Shown piece after piece: positions 9,301 to 16,850 of a DNA stretch of 64,000 nt. The position numbers and the translations under genes were made by a program. Position 1 is the first letter of the stretch; each line of letters opens with the position of its first letter. The notes under the pieces are model-generated. The model was not told the origin of the DNA. It did not search any database and saw only the letters and a list, made by a program, of their open reading frames with translations. The DNA comes from Psychromarinibacter halotolerans (GTDB lineage Bacteria; Pseudomonadota; Alphaproteobacteria; Rhodobacterales; Rhodobacteraceae), in the NCBI RefSeq assembly GCF_029168315.1, contig NZ_JARGYD010000003.1, positions 124,001 to 188,000 of the forward strand, read 5' to 3'.

Positions 9301-9697
9301 CCTGCCCGAAGGCGGCACCGCATTCCTGTCGATCAAGGACGAGGACAAGTCGCCCGAACTGATCGAGACAGCGCAGATCCTGACCGACCTTGGTTTCAAG
9401 ATCCTCGCCACACGCGGCACCGCGTCTTTCCTGAAGGAACAGGGCATCGGCGCCGAGGTGGTGAAGAAGGCCTATGAAGGCCGCCCGAACATCGTCGACG
9501 TGATGAAGGACGGCGGCGTGTCGCTGGTGATGAACTCCACCGAGAGCGCACAGGCGGTCGAGGATTCGCGGTCGATGCGCAACGTCGCGCTGATGGACAA
9601 AATCCCCTACTTCACCACGCTTGCGGGCAGCCATGCGGCGGCGCTGGCGATGAAAGCCCGCCAGGAAGGCGAAATCGGCGTCCGCTCGCTTCAGTAG
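6359..9697 (+). CDS. carB: Carbamoyl-phosphate synthase large subunit
   Basis: 1112 residues, the normal length for alphaproteobacterial CarB. It begins [20 protein letters not shown], with the first biotin-carboxylase-like/ATP-grasp half, then the oligomerisation segment, and the second half restarting at [22 protein letters not shown] (about residue 577). The C-terminal MGS-like allosteric domain follows from about residue 990. It makes carbamoyl phosphate for pyrimidines and arginine from bicarbonate, ATP and ammonia channelled from CarA, which is not in the window. The ATG at 6359 is chosen because upstream codons in this frame have no CarB-like sequence. The 206-base leader (6153-6358) shows no riboswitch or obvious attenuator. 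Confidence 0.97.
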   Translation: [1112 protein letters not shown]

Positions 9698-9763
9698 CGG
9701 GCGGCGTCTTGCCTTCCCGCAAGGCCTGACCCACACTCGGCCCTGTCCAGACAGGAGCCCCAC

Positions 9764-10159
9764 ATGCCCAACCGCCGCCAATTCGCCGCCGGACTGACTG
9801 CGCTTGTCTCGCTTGCCGCCTTCCCCGCCTTCGCACAGGGAGGCGGCCAGGGCGGCGGACAGGGAAACGCCGGCGGGTCCGCCCTGCGCGGTGTCGCCGG
9901 CACCTACGAACTGCGCGGCCTCAACTTCGACGGGACGGAATATTACGGTCAGGCGCGGCTGGAACAGCAGGGCGCGACCGTCCGCGTGTTCTGGCGTGTC
10001 GGCCGCGAGACCTATACCGGCGAAGGCAGGATCGACGGCCGCGTGCTGACCGTCGACTGGGGCGCCGAGGACCCGATCGTCTACGTCCTGATGCCCGACG
10101 GCGAGCTGCACGGCACATGGGCCGATGGCCGCGCGCTAGAGAAACTTTCGCCCAACTGA
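9764..10159 (+). CDS. Small exported protein with Tat-like signal peptide
   Basis: 131 residues. The start MPNRRQFAAGLTALVSLAAF has a twin-arginine-like motif (RRQF) and ends in a cleavage-type AFA-Q near residue 25. A short Gly/Gln linker follows (residues 26-35), then a compact beta-rich domain (YELRGLNFDGTEYYGQARLE, VDWGAEDPIVYVLMPDGELH, GTWADGRALEKL). The repeated edge G-T-W-A-D-G resembles small periplasmic beta-sandwich proteins of unknown role. A spacer of 66 bases separates it from carB. Function not recognised. Confidence 0.65.
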   Translation: MPNRRQFAAGLTALVSLAAFPAFAQGGGQGGGQGNAGGSALRGVAGTYELRGLNFDGTEYYGQARLEQQGATVRVFWRVGRETYTGEGRIDGRVLTVDWGAEDPIVYVLMPDGELHGTWADGRALEKLSPN

Positions 10160-10167
10160 GGGATCCG

Positions 10168-11322
10168 ATGAAAGACCTGCAAGACCTTCAGGTGGGGTAC
10201 GACATCCCCGCCGAACCCGGCATGGCGGCCGCCGACATCCAGACACCCGCGCTGGTGCTGGACCTCGACGCGCTGGAACGCAACATCCGCAAGCTGGGCG
10301 ACCACGCCCGGGCGCATGGCATTCGGCATCGCGCGCACGGCAAGATGCACCGGTCCGTCGACGTCGCGAAGCTTCAGATGGAACTGGGCGGCGCGGTCGG
10401 GGTCTGCTGCCAGAAGGTGGCCGAGGCGGAAACCTTCGTGCGCGGCGGCGTGACCGACGTGCTGATCACCAATCAGGTCGTCGACCCGGTGAAAATCGAC
10501 CGCATGATGCGGCTGCCGTCGCTGGGCGGCACCGTGTCCGTCTGTGTCGACGACGCAGGCAATGTGGCGGACCTGTCGGCGGCGGCGGTGCGGCACGGGG
10601 TGACGGTGGATTGCCTTGTCGAGCTCGACTGCGGGATGCGGCGCTGCGGCGTCAGCACCGCGGACGAGGCGCTGGCGCTGGCCCGCGCGATCGACGATGC
10701 ACCCGGCCTGCGGTTCGCGGGCATCCAAGCGTATCACGGCACCCTGCAGCACGTCCCGACCCACGCCGAGCGCGCCGAGATCTTCGCGGCGCTGCACAGA
10801 TTGCTGTCGGGCGTTCTGGACACGCTGAAGGCAGCCGGCCTTCCCGCCGAAACGGTCACCGGCGCGGGCACCGGCAGTTTCGAATTCGAAACCGCGTCGG
10901 GCCTGTACACCGAACTGCAGTGCGGCTCCTACGCCTTCATGGACGGCGACTATGGCCGCGTGCTGGACAAGGACGGTCGGCGGCTGGACGACGGCACGTG
11001 GGAGAACGCGCTGTTCGTGCTGTCGCAGATCCTAAGCACCGCCCAGCCCGGGCGCGCGGTCTGCGATGCGGGGCTGAAATCGACCACGTTCGAATGCGGC
11101 GTGCCGCATGTTTTCGGCCGAACCGACGTGACCTACATCCAGCCCTCCGACGAGCACGGCACGCTGGAGGATCCGGCCAACGTGCTGAAATCCGGCGAAA
11201 AGCTGAAACTGGTGCCCAGCCACTGCGACCCGACCTGCAACCTGCACGACTGGTACGTGGGGGTCCGGAACGGCGTGGTCGAAGTGCTCTGGCCGGTATC
11301 CGCCCGCGGCCGCAGCTACTAG
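10168..11322 (+). CDS. DSD1-family PLP enzyme (D-threonine aldolase/3-hydroxy-D-aspartate aldolase-like)
   Basis: 384 residues. The alanine-racemase-like TIM barrel carries the PLP lysine K59 in RHRAHGKMHRS (usual form RPHxKTHK, so flanking residues are altered). The C-terminal beta domain ends SHCDPTCNLHDWYVGVR, in which H352 and D354 are the divalent-metal ligands that define metal-dependent D-threonine aldolases, D-serine dehydratases and 3-hydroxy-D-aspartate aldolases. The ATG at 10168 follows GAGGGATCC. It lies 8 bases after the preceding gene. Substrate specificity cannot be decided here; aspartate semialdehyde or glyoxylate metabolism is plausible given gcv genes nearby. Confidence 0.8.
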   Translation: MKDLQDLQVGYDIPAEPGMAAADIQTPALVLDLDALERNIRKLGDHARAHGIRHRAHGKMHRSVDVAKLQMELGGAVGVCCQKVAEAETFVRGGVTDVLITNQVVDPVKIDRMMRLPSLGGTVSVCVDDAGNVADLSAAAVRHGVTVDCLVELDCGMRRCGVSTADEALALARAIDDAPGLRFAGIQAYHGTLQHVPTHAERAEIFAALHRLLSGVLDTLKAAGLPAETVTGAGTGSFEFETASGLYTELQCGSYAFMDGDYGRVLDKDGRRLDDGTWENALFVLSQILSTAQPGRAVCDAGLKSTTFECGVPHVFGRTDVTYIQPSDEHGTLEDPANVLKSGEKLKLVPSHCDPTCNLHDWYVGVRNGVVEVLWPVSARGRSY

Positions 11323-11345
11323 GCTTTGCGACATCGGTCCGGCGA

Positions 11346-11480
11346 AGGGGGCTCTGCCCCCGTCACGCTGCCGCGTGACTCCCCCGAGGTATTGTTCAAG
11401 AGAAGAAGCAGCATCTTCCGGGCCCTTCTTCTCTTTTAAAATACCTCGGGGAGCGCGAGGGGCTGGCCCCTCGCCCCGGC
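11346..11480. repeat. GC-rich palindromic intergenic repeat, copy 2
   Basis: GGGGGCTCTGCCCCC (11347-11361), a short imperfect hairpin, CCCCCGAGGTATT, then AGAGAAGAAG. A second inverted half follows: CTTCTTCTCTTTT, AAATACCTCGGGG and a GGGGCTGGCCCC palindrome near 11460. The whole is a large inverted structure between two convergent genes and shares all its blocks with copies at 464-576 and 28586-28666. The head-to-head double unit could fold into a long hairpin and may terminate both transcripts. Confidence 0.75.
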
Positions 11481-11487
11481 CCCAGCG

Positions 11488-12051
11488 TCACGCGATGACC
11501 CGCGCGTCCACTTCACGCAGCCAGTCGTTGACCAGCGCGCGTTCGTCCGGCGACAGCGTCTGGTGCCGGGGATAGACCGGCGCGGCGCGATCATCGCGGA
11601 TCGGCGCGTCCCAGCCGCCGGTGGTGTGGAAGAAGCGCGCCACGCCCGCCTCGCCGAACTCGCGCAGATAGCCCTGCACCACCACGTCGAGATAGCTAAG
11701 CAGCACAGGGTGCGAGTCGTCCGGGACGCCGTGCTTGCCGCTCGGGATGGAATAGACCTGAACCTCGATCGGCCGGGGCACGGCGTGGCCGACCCGGTCG
11801 GTCACGACCGACCTGTCATAGGCCGCCTCGCGTTCGTCCAGCGCGACCCAGTCGTCGCCCGGAACGTGGGCCACCAGACCTTCGATCTCGACGCCGTCGG
11901 CGGGTTCGGCGGTCAGGAACGCCACGGGGCGCAGCCGGGTGTGCCGCCAGACCCGGCGCCAGCCGGTCAGCGTGGCGGGGTGGGCATCCGAGAAGACATG
12001 CGTGGCCCGGTTCACAAGCGATCCGTAGCCGAAAAAGAAGGGGTCGGTCAT
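11488..12051 (-). CDS. Gamma-glutamylcyclotransferase-like protein
   Basis: 187 residues from MTDPFFFGYGSL. The YGSL motif at residues 9-12 is the hallmark substrate-binding loop of the GGCT/AIG2/ChaC fold, and ALDEREAAYDRS (about 76-87) supplies the conserved acidic residue (E) of the active site. The ATG at 12051 is chosen over an upstream frame extension because the extension contains no family sequence. Such proteins release 5-oxoproline from gamma-glutamyl amines or degrade glutathione; the precise substrate is unknown. It faces away from the glycine riboswitch, so the two are divergently transcribed. Confidence 0.75.
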   Translation of the reverse strand: MTDPFFFGYGSLVNRATHVFSDAHPATLTGWRRVWRHTRLRPVAFLTAEPADGVEIEGLVAHVPGDDWVALDEREAAYDRSVVTDRVGHAVPRPIEVQVYSIPSGKHGVPDDSHPVLLSYLDVVVQGYLREFGEAGVARFFHTTGGWDAPIRDDRAAPVYPRHQTLSPDERALVNDWLREVDARVIA

Positions 12052-12130
12052 GGCCCGACTGGTCGCCCGTCCCTGCCCGGAATACAACCCCTTGCCGCAC
12101 CGCGGCACATCGCGTAGCGTTGCGACACCG

Positions 12131-12290
12131 ACCCAGGGAGAACCGGTTCAGACCGGTGCCGAAGGAGCAACCGCCCCGGTAAACTCTCAGGCAACAGGAC
12201 CTGCTGGTCGGTCACAAACTCTGGAGAGAGGCGCAATGGGCGTCCGCCGAAGGGATAACGATCTCAGGCGAAAGGACAGAGGGGGCATCG
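12131..12290 (+). promoter_or_regulatory. Tandem glycine riboswitch (gcvT motif)
   Basis: Two successive aptamer signatures lie 65 bases before gcvT. Aptamer I has GTGCCGAAGGAGCAA (12157-12171) and AAACTCTCAGGCAACAGGAC (12181-12200), followed by an extended helix and CTCTGGAGAG. Aptamer II has GCGCAATGGGCGTCCGCCGA (12231-12250) then ATCTCAGGCGAAAGGACAGA (12261-12280) and GGGGG. These CCGAAGG...CTCAGGCAAAAGGAC elements are the conserved core of glycine-binding RNAs, which usually turn on glycine cleavage genes when glycine is abundant. Limits are approximate. Confidence 0.93.
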
Positions 12291-12354
12291 TGCGCGGAGC
12301 GACCGCGTTTTTCGGTGCCGGCATCGTTTTCCGGCGAGCTATGAAAGGGGCGGC

Positions 12355-13485
12355 ATGGCCGAGCTGAAACGGACCTGTCTGTACGATCTGCACGTAGAGC
12401 TTGGCGCCAAGATGGTGCCCTTCGCCGGGTATGACATGCCGGTGCAGTATCCGCTGGGCGTGATGAAGGAACACCTGCACTGCCGCGCCGCCGCCGGGCT
12501 GTTCGACGTCAGCCACATGGGACAGGTCCTGCTGACCCCGCTGGACGGCGATGTCGCAAGCGCCTCCGCCGCGCTTGAAACGCTGGTGCCGCAGGCGATC
12601 CTCGGGCTGAAGCCGGGCCGTCAACGGTATGCGCTGTTCACCGATGACGCGGGTGGCATTCTGGACGATCTGATGGTCGCGAACCGGGGTGATCACCTGT
12701 TTCTGGTGGTGAACGCCGCCTGCAAGGACGCCGACATCGCCCACCTGCGTGCGGCCCTGTCCGACCGCTGCCGGATCGAAGAGATCACCGACCGCGCGTT
12801 GCTGGCGCTTCAGGGCCCATCGGCCGAAGCGGCGCTGTCGGCGCTGGTTCCCGCTGCAGCGGAGATGCGGTTCATGGACGTTCTGGTGACGGACAGCGAC
12901 TGGGGCGAGGTGTGGATCTCGCGTTCGGGCTACACCGGCGAGGACGGGTACGAGATTTCCGTGCCCGAGGCGCAGGCCGAGGCCTTTGCGCGCAAGCTGC
13001 TGGCCGATGAAGCGGTCGAGCCCATCGGCCTTGGCGCCCGCGACTCGCTGCGGCTGGAGGCGGGGCTGTGCCTTTACGGCAACGACATCGACACCACCAC
13101 CAGCCCGGTCGAGGGCGCGCTGGAATGGGCGATCCAGAAGGCCCGCCGCACCGGCGGCGACCGCGCCGGCGGCTTCCCCGGCGCCGCGCGCATTCTGAAC
13201 GAGCTGGAAACCGGCGCCACCCGCCGCCGCGTGGGCCTGCTGCCCGGTGGCCGCGCGCCGATGCGGGCGGGGACCGAGATTTACGCCAGCGCCGAGGGCG
13301 GCTCGCCGATCGGCGCGGTCACATCGGGCGCGTTCGGCCCGTCGATCGAGGGCCCGATGTCGATGGGATATGTCGACATCGCTCATGCCGCAGACGGCAC
13401 CGAGCTGTTCGGTGAAGTCAGGGGCAAGCGCCTGCCCGCGCGGGTCGTGCCGATGCCGTTCCGTCCTTCAACCTACAAAAGATGA
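12355..13485 (+). CDS. gcvT: Aminomethyltransferase, T protein of the glycine cleavage system
   Basis: 376 residues, usual length. It starts MAELKRTCLYDLHVELGAKM with PFAGYDMPVQYP (about residues 22-33) and GLFDVSHMGQ (about 46-55), both typical of the folate-binding GcvT N-domain. The C-terminal beta-barrel includes GAVTSGAFGPSIEGPMSMGY. T protein transfers the methylene group from aminomethyl-lipoyl-H protein to tetrahydrofolate and releases ammonia. It is the first gene after the glycine riboswitch and is followed 16 bases later by gcvH. Confidence 0.96.
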   Translation: MAELKRTCLYDLHVELGAKMVPFAGYDMPVQYPLGVMKEHLHCRAAAGLFDVSHMGQVLLTPLDGDVASASAALETLVPQAILGLKPGRQRYALFTDDAGGILDDLMVANRGDHLFLVVNAACKDADIAHLRAALSDRCRIEEITDRALLALQGPSAEAALSALVPAAAEMRFMDVLVTDSDWGEVWISRSGYTGEDGYEISVPEAQAEAFARKLLADEAVEPIGLGARDSLRLEAGLCLYGNDIDTTTSPVEGALEWAIQKARRTGGDRAGGFPGAARILNELETGATRRRVGLLPGGRAPMRAGTEIYASAEGGSPIGAVTSGAFGPSIEGPMSMGYVDIAHAADGTELFGEVRGKRLPARVVPMPFRPSTYKR

Positions 13486-13501
13486 CCAACAGGAGACCCA
13501 G

Positions 13502-13861
13502 ATGAAATTCACCGAAGAACACGAATGGCTGCGGCCCGAAGGCGACCTGATCGTCGTGGGCATCACCGAACACGCCAGCGAGCAGCTGGGCGACGTGGTG
13601 TTCGTAGAGCTGCCCGAGGCAGACACCACCGTGTCCAAGGATGACGAGGTCGCGGTGATCGAGTCGGTCAAGGCCGCGTCCGACATCCTGGCACCACTGG
13701 ATGGCGAGATCGTCGAGGTCAACGAAGCCATCGTCGCCAACCCCGGCCTTGTGAACGAGGATCCGATGGGCGACGCGTGGTTTTTCAAGATGAAGATCGA
13801 GGACGCCAGCGCGCTGGACGATTTCATGGACGAAGCCGAGTACAAGGATTTCGTCGGCTAG
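13502..13861 (+). CDS. gcvH: Glycine cleavage system H protein
   Basis: 119 residues from the ATG at 13502, preceded by AACAGGAGACCC. The lipoylated lysine is K57 in VIESVKAASD, within the hybrid beta-barrel typical of H proteins (VGITEHASEQLGDVVFVELP upstream). It shuttles the aminomethyl group between P, T and L proteins. The open frame runs upstream into gcvT, but only this start gives the canonical MKFTEEHEWL N-terminus. Confidence 0.97.
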   Translation: MKFTEEHEWLRPEGDLIVVGITEHASEQLGDVVFVELPEADTTVSKDDEVAVIESVKAASDILAPLDGEIVEVNEAIVANPGLVNEDPMGDAWFFKMKIEDASALDDFMDEAEYKDFVG

Positions 13862-13884
13862 GCCCCTGCCTGCATGCCCTTCCG

Positions 13885-13908
13885 GAGCCCCCCTGCCCGG
13901 GGGGGCTC
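13885..13908 (+). other. Strong hairpin between gcvH and gcvP
   Basis: A perfect 9-base stem GAGCCCCCC/GGGGGGCTC with a 6-base loop sits in the 77-base gcvH-gcvP gap. There is no T-tract behind it, so it is more likely an mRNA-stabilising or partially terminating element that sets the H:P ratio than a full terminator. Confidence 0.6.
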
Positions 13909-13938
13909 GTTCCGCGCTTCCGCCACTAAGGACACCCG

Positions 13939-16788
13939 ATGCCTTTCACGCCCGACGACTACAATCCGCACGATTTCGCCAACCGCCGCCACATCGGCCC
14001 TTCCCCGGCCGAAATGGAGGAGATGCTGTCGGTGATCGGCTGCGACAGCCTTGATGCGCTGATCGACGAGACCGTCCCCGGTTCGATCCGGCAGGCGGAA
14101 CCGCTGTCTTTCGGCCCGCCGAAATCAGAGCGTGAATTGATCTGGTACATGCGGGAAATCGCCAAGCAGAACAGCGTGTTGGTGACGATGATCGGTCAAG
14201 GCTATTACGGCACCGTCACGCCCCCGGCGATCCAGCGGTACATCCTCGAGAACCCGGCGTGGTACACGGCCTATACGCCGTATCAGCCCGAGATCAGCCA
14301 AGGCCGGCTGGAGGCGCTGTTGAATTACCAGACCATGATCTGCGACCTGACGGGGCTGGATGTCGCGAACGCCTCGCTGCTGGACGAATCCACCGCCGCG
14401 GCCGAGGCGATGGCGATGGCGCAGCGGGTGGCCAAAACCAAGGCGATGGGCTTCTTCATCGACGAGAACTGCCACCCCCAGAACATCGAGGTGATGAAGA
14501 CACGCGCCGAGCCATTGGGGTTCGAGGTGATCGTCGGCGCGCCCGACGACATGCCGTCCGAGGGGCTGTTCGGTGCGATCTTCCAGTATCCCGGCACCCA
14601 TGGCCACGCGCGCGACTTTACCGGCCAGATGGCCGCGCTGCACGATCAGAAGGCGCTTGGCATTGTCATCGCCGATCCGCTGGCGCTGACCGTGCTGAAG
14701 GAACCGGGGCAGATGGACGCCGACATCGCGGTGGGCTCGACCCAGCGGTTCGGCGTTCCGATGGGCTTCGGCGGGCCGCACGCCGCCTACATGGCGTGCC
14801 GCGACGCCCACAAGCGGGCGATGCCCGGCCGCATCGTCGGCGTGTCTGTCGATGCGCGCGGCAACAAGGCTTACCGCCTGTCGCTTCAAACGCGCGAGCA
14901 GCACATTCGCCGCGAAAAGGCGACTTCGAACGTCTGTACCGCGCAGGCGCTGCTGGCGGTGATGGCGTCGTTCTATGCCGTGTTTCACGGGCCCGTCGGG
15001 CTGAAGGCCATCGCGCAAGAGGTGCACCGCAAAACGGTACGCGTGGCCGAGGTGCTGAAGGCGGCGGGCTATGTCGTGGAACCGGACGCCTTCTTCGACA
15101 CCATCACGGTCGAGGTCGGCGCCTTGCAGGGCGCCATTCTGAAAACCGCCGCGGCCGAGGGCATCAACCTGCGCCGGGTCGGCGGCACGAAGCTGGGCCT
15201 GTCGATCGACGAGACCACCCGCCCTGCCTCTGTCGAGGCGCTGTGGCGGGCGTTCGGTGTCGAAGAAACCTATGGCGCGAAGTCGGCCAATATCTGCGTG
15301 CCCGACGCGCTGATCCGCACGACCGAATACCTGACGCACCCGGTGTTCCAGATGAACCGCGCCGAGACCGAGATGATGCGCTACATGCGCCGTCTTGCGG
15401 ACCGCGACCTTGCGCTAGACCGGGCGATGATCCCGCTGGGGTCCTGCACGATGAAGCTGAACGCCGCGGCCGAGATGATGCCGATCACGTGGCCTGAATT
15501 CTCGAACATCCACCCCTACGCGCCGACGGACCAGACGCAGGGCTATGCCGCGCTGGTCAAGGATCTGTCGGCCAAGCTGTGCGAGATCACCGGCTATGAC
15601 GCGATGTCGCTTCAGCCGAACTCTGGCGCGCAGGGTGAATATGCCGGGTTGCTGACCATCGCCGCCTATCACCGTGCGAACGGTGACACCCAGCGGTCGG
15701 TTTGCCTGATCCCGACCTCGGCGCATGGCACCAACCCCGCCTCGGCCCAGATGTGCGGTATGAAGGTCGTGGTGGTGAAGTCGGCGGCGAACGGCGACAT
15801 CGACCTGGACGATTTTCGCGCCAAGGCGGAAGCGGCGGGCGACACGCTGGCCGCCTGCATGATCACTTATCCCTCGACCCACGGCGTGTTCGAGGAAACG
15901 GTGCGCGAGGTCTGCGACATCACCCACCAGTACGGCGGGCAGGTGTACCTTGATGGCGCGAACATGAACGCGATGGTCGGGCTGTCGAAACCGGGCGAGC
16001 TTGGGTCCGACGTGTCGCACCTGAACTTGCACAAGACCTTCGCCATCCCGCACGGTGGCGGGGGCCCCGGCATGGGCCCGATCGGGGTGAAGGCGCACCT
16101 TGCCCCTTACTTGCCCGGCCACCCGGCGACCGGGGGCGACGAAGGGCCGGTGTCCGCCGCGCCGTTCGGGTCTGGGATGATCCTGCCGATCTCGTGGGCC
16201 TACATCCTGATGATGGGCGGCGACGGGCTGACGCAGGCCACCAAGGTGGCGATCCTGAACGCCAACTACATCGCGAAACGGCTAGAGGGCGCCTATGACG
16301 TGCTGTTCAAGGGCAAGACCGGGCACGTCGCGCACGAGTGCATCCTTGAAACGCGGCCGTTCGAGAAATCGGCGGGCGTCACCGTGGACGACATCGCCAA
16401 GCGTCTGATGGACAACGGGTTCCACGCACCGACGATGTCCTTCCCGGTGGCGGGCACGCTAATGGTGGAACCGACCGAGTCGGAAACGAAGGCCGAACTG
16501 GACCGGTTCTGCACCGCGATGCTGGCGATCCGCGACGAGATCGCGGAGATCGAAGCCGGGAAGATCGACGCCGCGAACAACCCGCTGAAACACGCGCCGC
16601 ACACGGTCGAGGACCTGATCGGGGAATGGGACCGCCCCTATTCGCGCGAGCAGGGCTGTTACCCGCCGGGGGCGTTCCGGGTGGACAAGTACTGGCCGCC
16701 GGTCAATCGCGTCGACAACGTTTACGGCGACCGGCACCTGATCTGCACCTGCCCGCCGCTAGAGGCCTACGCGGAAGCCGCCGAATAG
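13939..16788 (+). CDS. gcvP: Glycine dehydrogenase (decarboxylating), P protein
   Basis: 949 residues, a fused (single-chain) P protein with two PLP-transferase-like halves. Residues 16-30 (NRRHIGPSPAEMEEM) are the conserved N-terminus; the PLP lysine is K699 in LNLHKTFAIPHGGGGPGMGP with its glycine-rich loop. It decarboxylates glycine and loads the aminomethyl group on lipoyl-GcvH. It is last in the riboswitch-gcvT-gcvH-gcvP unit and ends at a rho-independent terminator. The L protein (lpd) is not in the window. Confidence 0.97.
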   Translation: MPFTPDDYNPHDFANRRHIGPSPAEMEEMLSVIGCDSLDALIDETVPGSIRQAEPLSFGPPKSERELIWYMREIAKQNSVLVTMIGQGYYGTVTPPAIQRYILENPAWYTAYTPYQPEISQGRLEALLNYQTMICDLTGLDVANASLLDESTAAAEAMAMAQRVAKTKAMGFFIDENCHPQNIEVMKTRAEPLGFEVIVGAPDDMPSEGLFGAIFQYPGTHGHARDFTGQMAALHDQKALGIVIADPLALTVLKEPGQMDADIAVGSTQRFGVPMGFGGPHAAYMACRDAHKRAMPGRIVGVSVDARGNKAYRLSLQTREQHIRREKATSNVCTAQALLAVMASFYAVFHGPVGLKAIAQEVHRKTVRVAEVLKAAGYVVEPDAFFDTITVEVGALQGAILKTAAAEGINLRRVGGTKLGLSIDETTRPASVEALWRAFGVEETYGAKSANICVPDALIRTTEYLTHPVFQMNRAETEMMRYMRRLADRDLALDRAMIPLGSCTMKLNAAAEMMPITWPEFSNIHPYAPTDQTQGYAALVKDLSAKLCEITGYDAMSLQPNSGAQGEYAGLLTIAAYHRANGDTQRSVCLIPTSAHGTNPASAQMCGMKVVVVKSAANGDIDLDDFRAKAEAAGDTLAACMITYPSTHGVFEETVREVCDITHQYGGQVYLDGANMNAMVGLSKPGELGSDVSHLNLHKTFAIPHGGGGPGMGPIGVKAHLAPYLPGHPATGGDEGPVSAAPFGSGMILPISWAYILMMGGDGLTQATKVAILNANYIAKRLEGAYDVLFKGKTGHVAHECILETRPFEKSAGVTVDDIAKRLMDNGFHAPTMSFPVAGTLMVEPTESETKAELDRFCTAMLAIRDEIAEIEAGKIDAANNPLKHAPHTVEDLIGEWDRPYSREQGCYPPGAFRVDKYWPPVNRVDNVYGDRHLICTCPPLEAYAEAAE

Positions 16789-16815
16789 CAGCGCCAGCCT
16801 TGCTGTCGAAGAAAG

Positions 16816-16849
16816 AAAAGCCTGCGGAGTGATCCCCGCAGGCTTTTTT
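16816..16849. terminator. Bidirectional rho-independent terminator between gcvP and the helicase
   Basis: AAAAGCCTGCGG pairs with CCGCAGGCTTTT around a short loop, followed by a T-run to 16849. The A-rich upstream arm gives a U-tail on the opposite strand, so it can end both the gcv operon and the convergent helicase gene. Confidence 0.9.
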
Positions 16850-16850
16850 G

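Noticed and set aside
6326..10111. A 1261-codon open frame antisense to carB
   Set aside because: In high-GC genes the opposite strand often lacks stops. The translation is Arg/His/Asp-rich with no recognisable domain, and carB on the plus strand is unmistakable.
12052..12354. Short open frames between the cyclotransferase-like gene and gcvT
   Set aside because: The sequence is accounted for by the conserved glycine riboswitch; the frames have no ribosome sites or protein similarity.
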